NCBI RefSeq assembly: GCF_030316895.1
Contig: NZ_JASZYV010000001.1
Span: 1,674,001-1,738,000 of the forward strand
Reading direction: 5' to 3'
Length of the DNA stretch: 64,000 bases
Origin: Variovorax dokdonensis
GTDB taxonomy: Bacteria > Pseudomonadota > Gammaproteobacteria > Burkholderiales > Burkholderiaceae_C
Shown here: positions 48,169 to 56,984 of the stretch, one piece after another
Layout: the number at the start of each line of letters is the position of its first letter
Numbering within the stretch: position 1 is the stretch's first letter
Translations under genes and position numbers: made by a program
The notes under the pieces: generated by a model
What the model was told of the DNA's origin: nothing
What the model saw: only the letters and a program-made list of their open reading frames with translations
Database searches by the model: none

Positions 48169-49062
48169 ATGAATACCAACCTGCCCGATGCCACGCGGAA
48201 TACGTCGCTCTTCGGCGGACTGTCGGGGCGCTTTCGAAAGCCTGCTGCGCCATTGCAGCCCAAGACGCCGCTGGTCGTCGCCATTCACGGCGGCACCTAC
48301 ACCTCGGCCTACTTTGATGTGCCGGGTGCTTCTCTGCTGGACCGCGCCGAGGCGAACGGCATTCCGATCGTGGCGCCGGACCGCCCCGGCTACGTCGACA
48401 GCGCTATGCTGCCCGGTGCCGAGGGCACGATCGGCGGGCAAGCGACGGCGTTGACCCATGCGCTGCACGACGCCTGGACGCACTTTGGCGAGGGCACCTG
48501 CGGCATGGTGCTGATCGGCCACTCGATCGGCGGTGCCATCGCCGCCACGATCGCCAGTGATCCGCGCGGCTTGCCGCTGATCGGCTTGGCCGTTTCGGGC
48601 GTTGGCATGCTCACGCCACCCGAGCATCAGCCGATGTGGGAAGCGCTGCCCGACCTGCCCATCGTCGAGATCCCGGCCGAGGCCAAGGCCGGCTTCATGT
48701 TCGGCCCCGAAGGCAGCTTCGACCCCGGCATGCCGGCGTTGTCGACCAAGGTGGCCGGTACGGGAGCCCCCAGAGCGGAACTGGTGGACATCGTCAGCAC
48801 ATGGAGCGCGCGTGCACCGTCGGTGCTGGGCCGGATCACCGTGCCTGTGCACTACCGCCAAGCCGAAATTGACCACCTGTGGATCTGCGGCCGGCGCCAG
48901 GTCGATGACTTCGCCCATGCGCTAAGCGCCGCAGCGCGCGTGGACGCCGCCATGGTGGCCGGCACCGGCCACTGCATGGACTTCCACCACGTCGGTCGCT
49001 CGCTGCAATTGCAGCAACTGGCCTTCGCGCTGCAGTGCGCGGCGCAAGCGCCACCGCGCTAG
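48169..49062 (+). CDS. Alpha/beta hydrolase
   Basis: A 297-residue alpha/beta hydrolase: the oxyanion region VVAIHGGTYTSAYFD, nucleophile elbow LIGHSIGGAI, and a C-terminal GTGHCMDFHH with the probable catalytic His. There is no signal peptide. GGAGACGAGACGC before the ATG is a good ribosome site. It is co-directional with the exported amidohydrolase (38 nt gap) and the porin. A carboxylesterase or meta-cleavage product hydrolase role is possible; neither can be decided. Confidence 0.86.
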   Translation: MNTNLPDATRNTSLFGGLSGRFRKPAAPLQPKTPLVVAIHGGTYTSAYFDVPGASLLDRAEANGIPIVAPDRPGYVDSAMLPGAEGTIGGQATALTHALHDAWTHFGEGTCGMVLIGHSIGGAIAATIASDPRGLPLIGLAVSGVGMLTPPEHQPMWEALPDLPIVEIPAEAKAGFMFGPEGSFDPGMPALSTKVAGTGAPRAELVDIVSTWSARAPSVLGRITVPVHYRQAEIDHLWICGRRQVDDFAHALSAAARVDAAMVAGTGHCMDFHHVGRSLQLQQLAFALQCAAQAPPR

Positions 49063-49204
49063 CGCCTTCCCCGTGCGCCGCGCCGGCGCAGAGCACCCGT
49101 TCAGCCATCACCCGCGCCTCAGGGGCGCGGGGCGGGTGCGTCCGCGTCCGCATGCGGGCCCAGTTTTCCTTTTCCTGAAACCACAAGACCCAAGAGACAA
49201 GCCC

Positions 49205-50452
49205 ATGAAGATGAGAAAGAAAGTGATCGCCGCGTCGCTGACGCTGCTGGCCCTTGCGAACGCCGCTTCCGCGCAATCGTCGGTCACGGTGTTCGGCATT
49301 GTCGATGTCGGCATCAGCCGCTACAACCTCAAGAGTGACAACGTCGGTGCCGTCACACCTGCAAGGCCGCCTTCAACCTCGCTCAAGCAAACGGCGATGA
49401 CCAGCGGCAACTGGGTGCCGAGTCGCTGGGGCTTCAGGGGCACGGAAGACCTGGGCGGCGGTTACTCGGCTGGCTTCTGGATCGAGCAGTCGCTGAACGT
49501 CGACGACGGCGGTCAGCCGCTCTATGCGCGTCGTACGACGGTGAGCCTGGCCGGACCCTTCGGCGAATTTAGACTGGGCCGCGACTTGTCACCCACCTTC
49601 TGGGCGGACACCGTCACCGATCCATTCCTCAATAGTGGCGTCGGTGCCAACCTGATCGGCATGGTCAATGCCCGCCTTGCGATCTTCACCGCGCTGCCCG
49701 GCGGTGGCTTGCTGGCGGGGCCCAATGGCGGGCCGGCGAACTACATCTTCGTCAACAACATGGTCAGCTACTTCACGCCGAATTCGCTGGGTGGCTTCTA
49801 TGGACATCTCGCCATGAACTTCCCGGAGAACGTGAAGAACACGGCGGTGCCCGACACGCCTTCGAAGCGGGGTCAGTTCTACGGCGGACGCGTCGGCTAT
49901 GCGAACAAGGCGCTGGATGTGGCGGTGAGCTACGCCGTCAGCACCGCGCTCGATGCCGCGCCTCCGTACGCCGTGCCGATCACCGACACGAAGATCTCCA
50001 CCACCAACCTGACGACCACCTACGACCTGGGCTTCGTCAAGCTTGCGGGCGAACTCTCTCGCGCCACCAACGACTCCCGGTTCGCACTGCCGGGCGCGGC
50101 CGCGCAGAGCAGCGCCGACTATGACGGCGCGATGCTTGGGGCCACTGTCCCGATCGGCGCGGCTCGCCTCAAGGGAAGCTACGGTTACGTCAAATACCGC
50201 ACCGACGCACCTGGCCTTTCCCCGAATCAACAGGATACGGTCGCCAAGAAGCTGTCTCTCGGAATGACTTATCACCTGTCAAAGCGAACCTTGCTCTACG
50301 CAACCGGCAGCTATATCCGCATCGACGAAGGCCAGAACAACGCCAACGTGATGGGCGTTCCGCCGCAGCCGACTGGGGCGTTCTCTGCGGCCACAGGCTA
50401 TGCGCCGCGCTCGGCCACCGGCTACGAACTGGGTGTGGCCCACACGTTCTGA
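49205..50452 (+). CDS. General porin (Burkholderiales type)
   Basis: A 415-residue outer-membrane beta-barrel porin. The signal peptide ends ANAASAQ; the mature chain starts SSVTVFGIVDVGISRYN, has the GNWVPSRWGFRGTEDLGGGYSAGFWIEQ stretch typical of the gram-negative porin family 4, and ends in Phe (GVAHTF), the BAM recognition residue. The ATG at 49205 gives the signal peptide. Its place at the end of a hydrolase unit suggests it admits the pathway substrate. Confidence 0.93.
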   Translation: MKMRKKVIAASLTLLALANAASAQSSVTVFGIVDVGISRYNLKSDNVGAVTPARPPSTSLKQTAMTSGNWVPSRWGFRGTEDLGGGYSAGFWIEQSLNVDDGGQPLYARRTTVSLAGPFGEFRLGRDLSPTFWADTVTDPFLNSGVGANLIGMVNARLAIFTALPGGGLLAGPNGGPANYIFVNNMVSYFTPNSLGGFYGHLAMNFPENVKNTAVPDTPSKRGQFYGGRVGYANKALDVAVSYAVSTALDAAPPYAVPITDTKISTTNLTTTYDLGFVKLAGELSRATNDSRFALPGAAAQSSADYDGAMLGATVPIGAARLKGSYGYVKYRTDAPGLSPNQQDTVAKKLSLGMTYHLSKRTLLYATGSYIRIDEGQNNANVMGVPPQPTGAFSAATGYAPRSATGYELGVAHTF

Positions 50453-50493
50453 GGCAATGCCAAGGGAAGGGCGGCCTTGTGTCGGACCTGCTT

Positions 50494-50518
50494 GACGCGG
50501 GCAAGCCCAGCCCGCGTC
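50494..50518. terminator. Hairpin between convergent units
   Basis: A perfect 9-bp inverted repeat GACGCGGGC / GCCCGCGTC with a 7-nt loop, lying between the porin stop and the stop of the convergent single-domain dioxygenase. There is no clear T-run on either side, so its action as a terminator is a guess from position. Confidence 0.45.
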
Positions 50519-50525
50519 GCCGCGC

Positions 50526-51113
50526 TCAATCGCCCAGGAGCGAGCCGCGGATTCCCGAGACGGGAAGTTGCTCGCGGCGCGGCAAAAGGTCGGCCTCGGT
50601 TTCGCCAGCCTGAAGACGTCGCAACATGTCTTCCGGATCGAACTCCACGCCGATGGGATTGACCTCGAAGTTGGGCCCGTACATGAACGTGTTGGCGTCG
50701 TCGTTGCTGGCGAAGCAGTCGGCCTGGAACTCCATCTGATTGCCGTCGGGATCGGCGTAGTACAGCGACACCGTGATGCCGTGGTGGATGCACCAGTAGG
50801 GCGTGATGGCCTTGCCCTTCAGCTCGACGTACTTGTGCATCAGCTCGGTCAGACTGCGGTAGCCATAAGCCACATGGTCCATGCCGGGTTGGCCGCGCGG
50901 GGCGCGCGCACTCGATTCGCCCTTGATGATCGACAGGTTGAGCAGCGCCACCCGATGGTGCTCGTCGTCGTAGGTCACGAAGGCGATCACCGGGTTCTGG
51001 TATTGCACCTTGGCGTTGAACACCTTCACGTACCAGGCGAGCATGGTGTCGAACTGATAGGTGCGATACACGATGTGCGCAAACGTCTTGGGCCGAATGG
51101 CTTCTTCTTGCAT
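50526..51113 (-). CDS. Single-domain extradiol dioxygenase (VOC family)
   Basis: A 195-residue VOC protein with likely iron ligands His13 (FAHIVYR), His80 (GMDHVAYGY) and Glu128. Residues 109-128 (I-H-H ... LYYADPDGNQMEF) satisfy the complete extradiol dioxygenase signature, including His111, Tyr118 and Pro122. It resembles small catechol 2,3-dioxygenase-like enzymes. It is the third gene of a minus-strand unit with the EthD-like protein and the FAH hydrolase, 36 nt after the latter. The pathway thus has two distinct ring-cleaving candidates. Confidence 0.85.
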   Translation of the reverse strand: MQEEAIRPKTFAHIVYRTYQFDTMLAWYVKVFNAKVQYQNPVIAFVTYDDEHHRVALLNLSIIKGESSARAPRGQPGMDHVAYGYRSLTELMHKYVELKGKAITPYWCIHHGITVSLYYADPDGNQMEFQADCFASNDDANTFMYGPNFEVNPIGVEFDPEDMLRRLQAGETEADLLPRREQLPVSGIRGSLLGD

Positions 51114-51149
51114 GGCTTGTCTCCTCGTCGTGCCAATGGTGGGGAGCGC

Positions 51150-51989
51150 CTAGACGACCTGCTGGCGCTGTGTGCCCAGCGGGCCCGCGCTCAGGGTCAT
51201 GACGTCGCCTCGGCGCAGGAACACCGGCGTAGGCTTGATGCCCAGGCCAACGCCTTCAGGCGTGCCCGTGATCACCACGTCTCCCGGCAGGAGGGTCATG
51301 AACTGGCTCAGGTGCGCAACGATCTCGGCCACGGGGAAGATCATGTCGGAGGTGTTGCTGCGCTGACGCACTTCGCCGTTGACGCTCAGTTCCAGAGGAA
51401 TGCCCTGCGGGTCGGGCAGTTCATCGGTGGTCACCAGCCACGGTCCGATGGGGCCGAAACCATCAAAGCTCTTGCCCTTGCCCCATTGGCCACCTCGCTT
51501 GATCTGCCAGTCGCGCTCGGAGACGTCGTTGGCCAGGCAGTAGCCGGCCACGTGCGACAGCGCGTCCGCCACGGCCACGCTGCGTGCCGTGGTGCCGATC
51601 ACGAAGCCGAGCTCGATCTCCCAGTCGCCGGCTTCGGAGCCGGGCGGAAGTTTCACTTCGTCGTCTGGGCCCGCCAGCGATGTCAGGGCCTTCGTGAACA
51701 CCACTGGCTCCTTGGGAATCTCAAGCCCCGCTTCCTGGGCGTGCTTGCGGTAGTTCAGTCCAATGGCGACGAACTGGCGGATGCCTGCGACCGGAACACC
51801 CAGCCGCGTGCCGGGTGCCACGGTGGGCATTTGCGTGAGGTCGATCGCACGCAGTGCGGCAAGGCGTTCTGGCGCCAACCACTCGGGGGTCCAATCGCTC
51901 ACCAGCAAAGAGAGGTCGCGTACTTGGCCCTGCGCGTCCAGTACGCCAGGCTTTTCTTGGCCCATGGGACCGTGTCGGAGCAGTTTCAT
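51150..51989 (-). CDS. Fumarylacetoacetate hydrolase family protein
   Basis: A 279-residue FAH-family enzyme: AIGLNYRKHAQEAG, the metal-binding acidic residues in DWEIELGFVIG, YCLANDVSERDWQ, KSFDGFGPIGPWLVT and TGTPEGVGLGIKP. Such enzymes hydrolyse acylpyruvates, decarboxylate oxalocrotonate-type acids or hydrate 2-oxopent-4-enoates after meta-cleavage. Its start overlaps the EthD-like stop by 4 nt. A homolog lies at 61264, so two ring-cleavage products or successive steps may be handled. Confidence 0.9.
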   Translation of the reverse strand: MKLLRHGPMGQEKPGVLDAQGQVRDLSLLVSDWTPEWLAPERLAALRAIDLTQMPTVAPGTRLGVPVAGIRQFVAIGLNYRKHAQEAGLEIPKEPVVFTKALTSLAGPDDEVKLPPGSEAGDWEIELGFVIGTTARSVAVADALSHVAGYCLANDVSERDWQIKRGGQWGKGKSFDGFGPIGPWLVTTDELPDPQGIPLELSVNGEVRQRSNTSDMIFPVAEIVAHLSQFMTLLPGDVVITGTPEGVGLGIKPTPVFLRRGDVMTLSAGPLGTQRQQVV

Positions 51990-52318
51990 GATGTTCTTTC
52001 ACCTAGGGTTTGAAATTCGATGTGGCTAAGGTGGCCGTTGAAGAGTTCGACGGCTGCCAGCACGCGCGGGCGCAAGGCCTTTCGCTCATCGCTCGCCAGC
52101 ATTCGCTGCGCATCTTCAAGACCGGCAAACTCGACCAGAACTTGCAGCGCGATGCCGGGCGGCGAGTCTTCGAGCCTGACGGGCCACAGGCCGCGCACCG
52201 CTCGCACGCCAGGCATGGCACGCATGGCAGGCAGCAGTTCGCTTTCGATCAGGTCGTGAAACTGGCGGTCGGCACCCGGCTTGGGCGCGCCGATCCAGTA
52301 GGCGGAACGCAAATACAT
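51986..52318 (-). CDS. EthD/Dabb-like small protein
   Basis: A 110-residue ferredoxin-like alpha-beta protein with SAYWIGAPKPGADRQFHDLI at the start and FNGHLSHIEFQTLG at the end, resembling EthD or stress-responsive alpha/beta-barrel (Dabb) proteins. These occur in aromatic or ether degradation clusters with roles that are mostly undefined. The start at 52318 is supported by AAGGAG eight nt upstream; an in-frame ATG eight codons earlier lacks this. It is the first gene of the unit with FAH and dioxygenase. Confidence 0.65.
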   Translation of the reverse strand: MYLRSAYWIGAPKPGADRQFHDLIESELLPAMRAMPGVRAVRGLWPVRLEDSPPGIALQVLVEFAGLEDAQRMLASDERKALRPRVLAAVELFNGHLSHIEFQTLGERTS

Positions 52319-52364
52319 TGATGTCTCCTTGGAAGCAGACATGGTGTATTTGCGCCAGCGATAG

Positions 52365-52384
52365 GAAAAGATGCGAATTGCGCA
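52365..52384 (-). promoter_or_regulatory. Shared GCATCTT motif, site 3
   Basis: On the minus strand: TGCGCAATTCGCATCTTTTC, about 51 nt before the EthD-like start. It is closest to site 1 (GCGCAATT-CGCATCTTT) of the four copies. Confidence 0.35.
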
Positions 52385-52411
52385 CGGCCGATGCGCTTTG
52401 GGTATCGGTCG

Positions 52412-53119
52412 TCAGACCCCGACGTAGGTGTGCAGCAGTTCGGGTTGCGCCTTCAATTGAGCCGAAGTGCCGCTCCATTCCACGCGCCCCTTGGCGACGA
52501 TGAAGTGCCGATCCGCAAGCCGCAGTAGCGGACCGATGTTCTTGTCGATCACCACCAGGGCCAGGCCGCTCGCCTTGAGTTCGCCCAGGCATTGCCAGAT
52601 TTCTCCGCGCACGAGCGGAGCAAGGCCTTCCGTGGCCTCGTCGAGGATCAGCAGGCGCGGGTTGGTCATCAGCGCACGGCCGATTGCCAGCATCTGCTGC
52701 TCGCCCCCCGAAAGGTTGCACGCCAGGTTGCGCTCTCGATCGGCCAGACGTGGAAACATGGCGTACACGCGGGCCAACGTCCAGGGCTGCGTGCCGCCTG
52801 CGCGGTTGGCTGCGGTGGCCATGAGGTTCTCGCGCACGCTCAGGTTGGGAAACACGCGGCGACCTTCCGGCACGAGGCCGACGCCCGCGCGTGCCACCTG
52901 GTGCGCGGGCCGGCCCGTCATGTCGATGCCGCCCAGTCGAACCGCGCCGCTGCGCGGCGCCATAAGTCCGGTCAGGGTCTTGATGGTGGTGGACTTGCCC
53001 ATGCCGTTGCGGCCCAGCAGCGTGACCACCTCACCGGCCTCGACGTCGAAATCCATGCCGAACAGCACCTGGCTGGCGCCGTAGGCACTCTCCAGCGCAC
53101 GTACTTCCAATAGCTTCAA
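52412..53119 (-). CDS. Branched-chain-type ABC importer ATPase (LivF-like)
   Basis: A 235-residue ATPase of the LivF class: Walker A GRNGMGKS at 36-43, VGLVPEGRRVFPNLSVRENL, signature LSGGEQQMLAIGRAL and Walker B LLILDEATEGLAPL. It is the last gene of the transport operon and overlaps the LivG-like gene by 4 nt. Importers of this class in soil betaproteobacteria often take up aromatic acids rather than amino acids; the neighbouring catabolic genes favour that here. Confidence 0.92.
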   Translation of the reverse strand: MKLLEVRALESAYGASQVLFGMDFDVEAGEVVTLLGRNGMGKSTTIKTLTGLMAPRSGAVRLGGIDMTGRPAHQVARAGVGLVPEGRRVFPNLSVRENLMATAANRAGGTQPWTLARVYAMFPRLADRERNLACNLSGGEQQMLAIGRALMTNPRLLILDEATEGLAPLVRGEIWQCLGELKASGLALVVIDKNIGPLLRLADRHFIVAKGRVEWSGTSAQLKAQPELLHTYVGV

Positions 53120-53880
53120 AGCACTTCCTCCTCGTCGCCCAGGTAGGCGCGGCGCACTTCGGGGTCATTGCGGATCTGCCCCGGCGTGCCGCTGGCGATC
53201 GGGCGGCCGTACACCAGCACCGTGATGCGGTCGGCCAGGGCAAACACCGCGTCCATGTCGTGCTCCACCAAGACCATGGCATGCTGGCCGCGCAGCGAGC
53301 GCAGCAACTCGACCATCTCGGCCGACTCCTTCTGGCTCATGCCGGCCATCGGTTCGTCCAGCAACATGAGCCTGGGCTTGAGCGCCAGGGTCATCGCCAG
53401 TTCCAGTTGTCGACGAGCCCCGTGGGCCATCGATGCGACGCGTTGCGTGGCCACGGGGGCCAAGCCCACTCGCACCAGCAGCGCGTGTGCCGGCTCGACG
53501 AGCGAGGCGTCGTCGCGAACTGGCTTGAAGATGCCAAAGCTGCGGCCGCTGGCGCTTTGCACGGCAAGCATCACGTTCTCGAGCGCAGTGAAGTCCGGAA
53601 ACACCGAAGTGATCTGGTAGCTGCGCGCCATGCCCAGTGCCACCCGGCGCTGGATGGAGGCGTGCACCATGTCTTCGCCGTCAAGGACGATGCTGCCAGC
53701 GTCGGGACGCAGTTCGCCCGAGAGCTGGTTGATCAGCGTGGTCTTGCCGGCGCCGTTCGGGCCGATGATGGCGTGCACCTCGCCAGGCGCGACATCGAGG
53801 TCGAAGCCGTCGGTCACGCGCAGGCCGCCGAAGCGCTTGGCCAGCCCACGCACCTGCAGCAGGGAGCTGGATGGCTTCAT
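53116..53880 (-). CDS. Branched-chain-type ABC importer ATPase (LivG-like)
   Basis: A 254-residue ATPase of the LivG class: Walker A GPNGAGKT at 40-47 followed by TLINQLSGELRPD, the GMARSYQITSVFPDFTALEN Q-loop region, Walker B LMLLDEPMAGMSQKE and H-loop MVLVEHDMDAVF. The signature is altered: SMAHGARRQLELAMTLAL, with AHGARR where LivG proteins commonly have SxGxQR/SYGxQR. It overlaps both neighbours by 4 nt and pairs with the LivF-like ATPase. Confidence 0.92.
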   Translation of the reverse strand: MKPSSSLLQVRGLAKRFGGLRVTDGFDLDVAPGEVHAIIGPNGAGKTTLINQLSGELRPDAGSIVLDGEDMVHASIQRRVALGMARSYQITSVFPDFTALENVMLAVQSASGRSFGIFKPVRDDASLVEPAHALLVRVGLAPVATQRVASMAHGARRQLELAMTLALKPRLMLLDEPMAGMSQKESAEMVELLRSLRGQHAMVLVEHDMDAVFALADRITVLVYGRPIASGTPGQIRNDPEVRRAYLGDEEEVL

Positions 53881-54929
53881 GGTTGCTTCTCCTCACGCTG
53901 CTGCAGCCAACCGTACAGGCCCTGCTTGAGCGAGAGGGTGGCCAACACCACCACCAAGCCCAGGACGCCCAGCCAGTGGGTGGAAACCAGTGACCTCAGC
54001 CCCTCGGGCAAGCCCCAGGCGCCGGAGGAAAGAACTTCTTCCATCGACAACCAGGCGACCGCGCCCACGACCGGGCCCATCAGGCTTCCCGCTCCGCCCA
54101 GCACGATCATGAGGATCAATTCCCCCGACACCGACCATTGCATGTACGAGGGCGAGACGAAACGAGCCAGGTTGGCTAGCAGCATGCCGGCCAGCACGCA
54201 CACCAGCGCAGAGATCACGTAGGTCGCCAATCGGGCGCGCAAGGTCTGGAAACCCAGCGCCCGCATGCGGCGCTCGTTGGTCTTGCAGCCGCGCAGCACC
54301 ATGCCCAGGCGCGCGTGGATGAGACGGTGAAATGCGAGCAGCGTCGCGCACAGCACCGCGAGGATGACGTAGTAGAGCACCACATCGTTGCCCAGGTCGA
54401 GCAAGCCGAAGTCGCTGCGCATGGGCAATGCATAGCCGTCGTCGCCGCCGTACTGCTTCAGGCCCACGGCGGCAAAGTACATCATCTGCGCGAAGGCCAG
54501 CGTGATCATGATGAACCCGATGCCGCTCACGCGCAGGCACACCAGGCCGATCAACGTGGCCAGCGCCGCGCCCGCGCCAAGCGCGACGGCCAGGTGTATC
54601 CAGCCGTTGGTGATGCCGTGGAAGGACAGGATGCCCACGGCGTAGGCACCCACGCCGATGTACAGCGCATGGCCAAAGCTGACCATGCCGCCGAAGCCGA
54701 CGATCAGGTTGAGACCGAGCGCTGCGAGGGCGAAGATCATCATGCGCGACACGAGCGTCATCGTGTACGACTCGCCGGTGGCGAGCGAAAGCAGCGGCAC
54801 GCCCGCCAGTCCGGCAAGAAGCACGGTGGCAAGGATCGCGCGAAGGCCGGGCGCACGGCGCACGACGGTGCCGGTGGCGGGTGGCGCCAGGCTCGGGCCG
54901 GGCGCGGTCAGGGTGATGTGCTTAGCCAT
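53877..54929 (-). CDS. Branched-chain-type ABC importer permease (LivM-like)
   Basis: A 350-residue inner-membrane permease with about nine hydrophobic helices. FALAALGLNLIVGFGGMVSFGHALYIGVGAY is the LivM/LivH family hallmark and the C-terminal GGAGSLMGPVVGAV segment is also typical. It overlaps the LivH-like gene by 8 nt and the LivG-like gene by 4 nt. Confidence 0.92.
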   Translation of the reverse strand: MAKHITLTAPGPSLAPPATGTVVRRAPGLRAILATVLLAGLAGVPLLSLATGESYTMTLVSRMMIFALAALGLNLIVGFGGMVSFGHALYIGVGAYAVGILSFHGITNGWIHLAVALGAGAALATLIGLVCLRVSGIGFIMITLAFAQMMYFAAVGLKQYGGDDGYALPMRSDFGLLDLGNDVVLYYVILAVLCATLLAFHRLIHARLGMVLRGCKTNERRMRALGFQTLRARLATYVISALVCVLAGMLLANLARFVSPSYMQWSVSGELILMIVLGGAGSLMGPVVGAVAWLSMEEVLSSGAWGLPEGLRSLVSTHWLGVLGLVVVLATLSLKQGLYGWLQQREEKQP

Positions 54930-55842
54930 GCTTGACCGGAAAGAGTCCTGTCGGTCGCAGTGCGAGCACCGCGGCCATGAGAAGGTAGATGAGCATCGAG
55001 GCCAGGGCAGGCCCGGCGTTCTGTGCGAACGAGCGTTCGACCACCTCGCGGAGCAGGCCTGGGAGGAAGGCCCGACCGATCGTGTCGACCACGCCGACGA
55101 TCAGCGCGCCGTAGAACGCGCCGCGGATCGAGCCGATGCCGCCAGTGATAAGCACCACCAGCGCGAGGATGAGGATCGGCTCGCCCATGCCCGGTTGCAC
55201 CGTCAGGAGCGGGCCGGCCATGAGCCCGGCTAGGCCCGCGAGCGCCGCACCGACTGCGAACACCAGCGCGCTCACCAGTGCGTTGTTCACGCCCAGTGCC
55301 GAGAGCATCTGCGGATCCGAGGCGCCAGCGCGGATCAGCATGCCGGCGCGGGTGCGGTGGATCACCGCATAGAGCGCCACCCCCACCAGCAAGCCCACCA
55401 CGATGATGGCGAAGCGGTACGCCGGATAAACCAGCGAGCCGATCTGGATCGTGCCGGCCAGCGCCGGCGGCACGTCCATGAAGACGGGCGCCTGGCCCCA
55501 GAAGAAGCGCGCCAGTTCGTTGAAGATGAGGATCAGCCCGAACGTGCCCAGCACCTGGTAGAGGTGATCGCGCTGATACAGGCGCGCGAGCACCGCGCGT
55601 TCCACCAGCACGCCCACCGCCAGCGTGCCGCCGATGGCCGCGAGGGCCGCCAGCGTGAAGGACTGCGTGGCCGAGTAGGCCGTCGCCGCGAAGTACGCCC
55701 CCGTCATGAACAGCGAGCCATGCGCCAGGTTGACGAAATGCATGATGCCCAGGACCAGCGTGAGTCCGGCCGAGAGCAGGAACAGCAGCACGCCCAGTTG
55801 CAAGCCGTTGAGTGCCTGCGCAAGAAAGAGGGTTGTGTTCAT
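54922..55842 (-). CDS. Branched-chain-type ABC importer permease (LivH-like)
   Basis: A 306-residue permease with about eight hydrophobic helices, starting LAQALNGLQLGVLLFLLSAG and containing LTLVLGIMHFVNLAHGSLFM and ALVVLITGGIGSIRGAFYGA, both LivH signatures. It overlaps the alcohol dehydrogenase gene by 4 nt, so transport and oxidation genes share one transcript. Confidence 0.93.
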   Translation of the reverse strand: MNTTLFLAQALNGLQLGVLLFLLSAGLTLVLGIMHFVNLAHGSLFMTGAYFAATAYSATQSFTLAALAAIGGTLAVGVLVERAVLARLYQRDHLYQVLGTFGLILIFNELARFFWGQAPVFMDVPPALAGTIQIGSLVYPAYRFAIIVVGLLVGVALYAVIHRTRAGMLIRAGASDPQMLSALGVNNALVSALVFAVGAALAGLAGLMAGPLLTVQPGMGEPILILALVVLITGGIGSIRGAFYGALIVGVVDTIGRAFLPGLLREVVERSFAQNAGPALASMLIYLLMAAVLALRPTGLFPVKHG

Positions 55843-56984
55843 GTCGATGCGTGCTCCTGACGCAGTGAACGGCGAAAGAACTTCGCGTAGTCCTCTGCGC
55901 TGGGCCGGTAAGGTGCGCTCAGGTTGAAGTGGCTGCGTGCCGCGGCGTCTGCCAGCGCCTGCACATTCGGCGCCGCGTAGCCCAGTTCGGCCAGAGTCGT
56001 CGGAAGCCCCAGGTCGCGCATCAGCGTGGCGATGCCTTGTGCCAGCGAAGCCGCAGCCGGCAGGCCGAAGGCGGCGTTGACGGCTGCCATGCGGCCAGGC
56101 ACGTGCGCGGCGGTGGCGTCAAGGGTGGCGACCAGGCCGATGCCGCTGAGCACGCCATGGTGAAAGCCCTGGTCACTGCAGGTCAGCGCCATGGAGTGAG
56201 CAGGACCAAGCCCCATGCCGATCGAGATGCCACCCGCGAGCGCCGCGAGCAGCATCTGGCCGCGTGCCGTAACGTCGTCGCAATGCTCGACGGCCTGCCG
56301 CAGGTGGCGCACCACGCGCTCGATGCCGTGGAGCGCCATGGCCTTGCCCAATGGTTGATCGCGCTCGGACAAGTACCCCTCGATGCAGTGCGAGAGGGCA
56401 TCGATGCCCGTGGCCGCGGTCAGGCGCGGCGGAAGGCTGACGGTCAAGTCGGGGTCGAGTAGTGCCATCCGAGGCACCAAGTGGCGCGAGTTCATGCCCA
56501 GCGATGGTGTGGTGACATCGGGATGCAGGCCTGCTGAAGGAGAAGCCTCGCTTCCCGTGCCGGCGGTGGTTGGCACGGCGATCAATGGCGCGGCGGCACT
56601 GTGCGCGGCATTCGGCACCCCGACGTAGTCGGCCGTGCAACCAGCGTTGGTGGCGAGCAGCGCGATCACCTTGGCGGTATCGATGACCGAGCCGCCACCC
56701 ACCGCGACGACGGCGTCGCAGCCGTGTTGCCGGTAGCAGGCAGCGCCGGCGTCAGCGTCGGCGAAGAGCGGGTTCTCGGTGACTGCGTCGAACAGCACTG
56801 CCCGCGCGCCCACGTCGCAGGCTGCCTGCACCCGCTGTGCAATGCCAGCGGTGGTCAGTCCGCGGTCGCTCACCACCAGCGGCCTGCGTACGCCGAGCGC
56901 GGCAAGCTCGGCCGCAAGGTTGCCCAGCACGCCGGCGCCGAACAACGTGCGCGGCAGGTGCAGGGCATTCGTGGAAGCATTCAC
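55839..56984 (-). CDS. Iron-containing alcohol dehydrogenase / maleylacetate reductase-like
   Basis: A 381-residue group III dehydrogenase: cofactor motif GGGSVID (96-102), PTTAGTGSE (138-146), and metal ligands Asp195 and His199 in GIDALSHCIEGY with later histidines in GPAHSMAL and GFHHGVLSG. Family members reduce aldehydes or maleylacetate, or oxidise alcohols. A maleylacetate reductase would fit an aromatic pathway, but the aldehyde dehydrogenase encoded just upstream (4-nt overlap) makes an alcohol/aldehyde oxidation pair equally likely. Confidence 0.87.
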   Translation of the reverse strand: MNASTNALHLPRTLFGAGVLGNLAAELAALGVRRPLVVSDRGLTTAGIAQRVQAACDVGARAVLFDAVTENPLFADADAGAACYRQHGCDAVVAVGGGSVIDTAKVIALLATNAGCTADYVGVPNAAHSAAAPLIAVPTTAGTGSEASPSAGLHPDVTTPSLGMNSRHLVPRMALLDPDLTVSLPPRLTAATGIDALSHCIEGYLSERDQPLGKAMALHGIERVVRHLRQAVEHCDDVTARGQMLLAALAGGISIGMGLGPAHSMALTCSDQGFHHGVLSGIGLVATLDATAAHVPGRMAAVNAAFGLPAAASLAQGIATLMRDLGLPTTLAELGYAAPNVQALADAAARSHFNLSAPYRPSAEDYAKFFRRSLRQEHAST

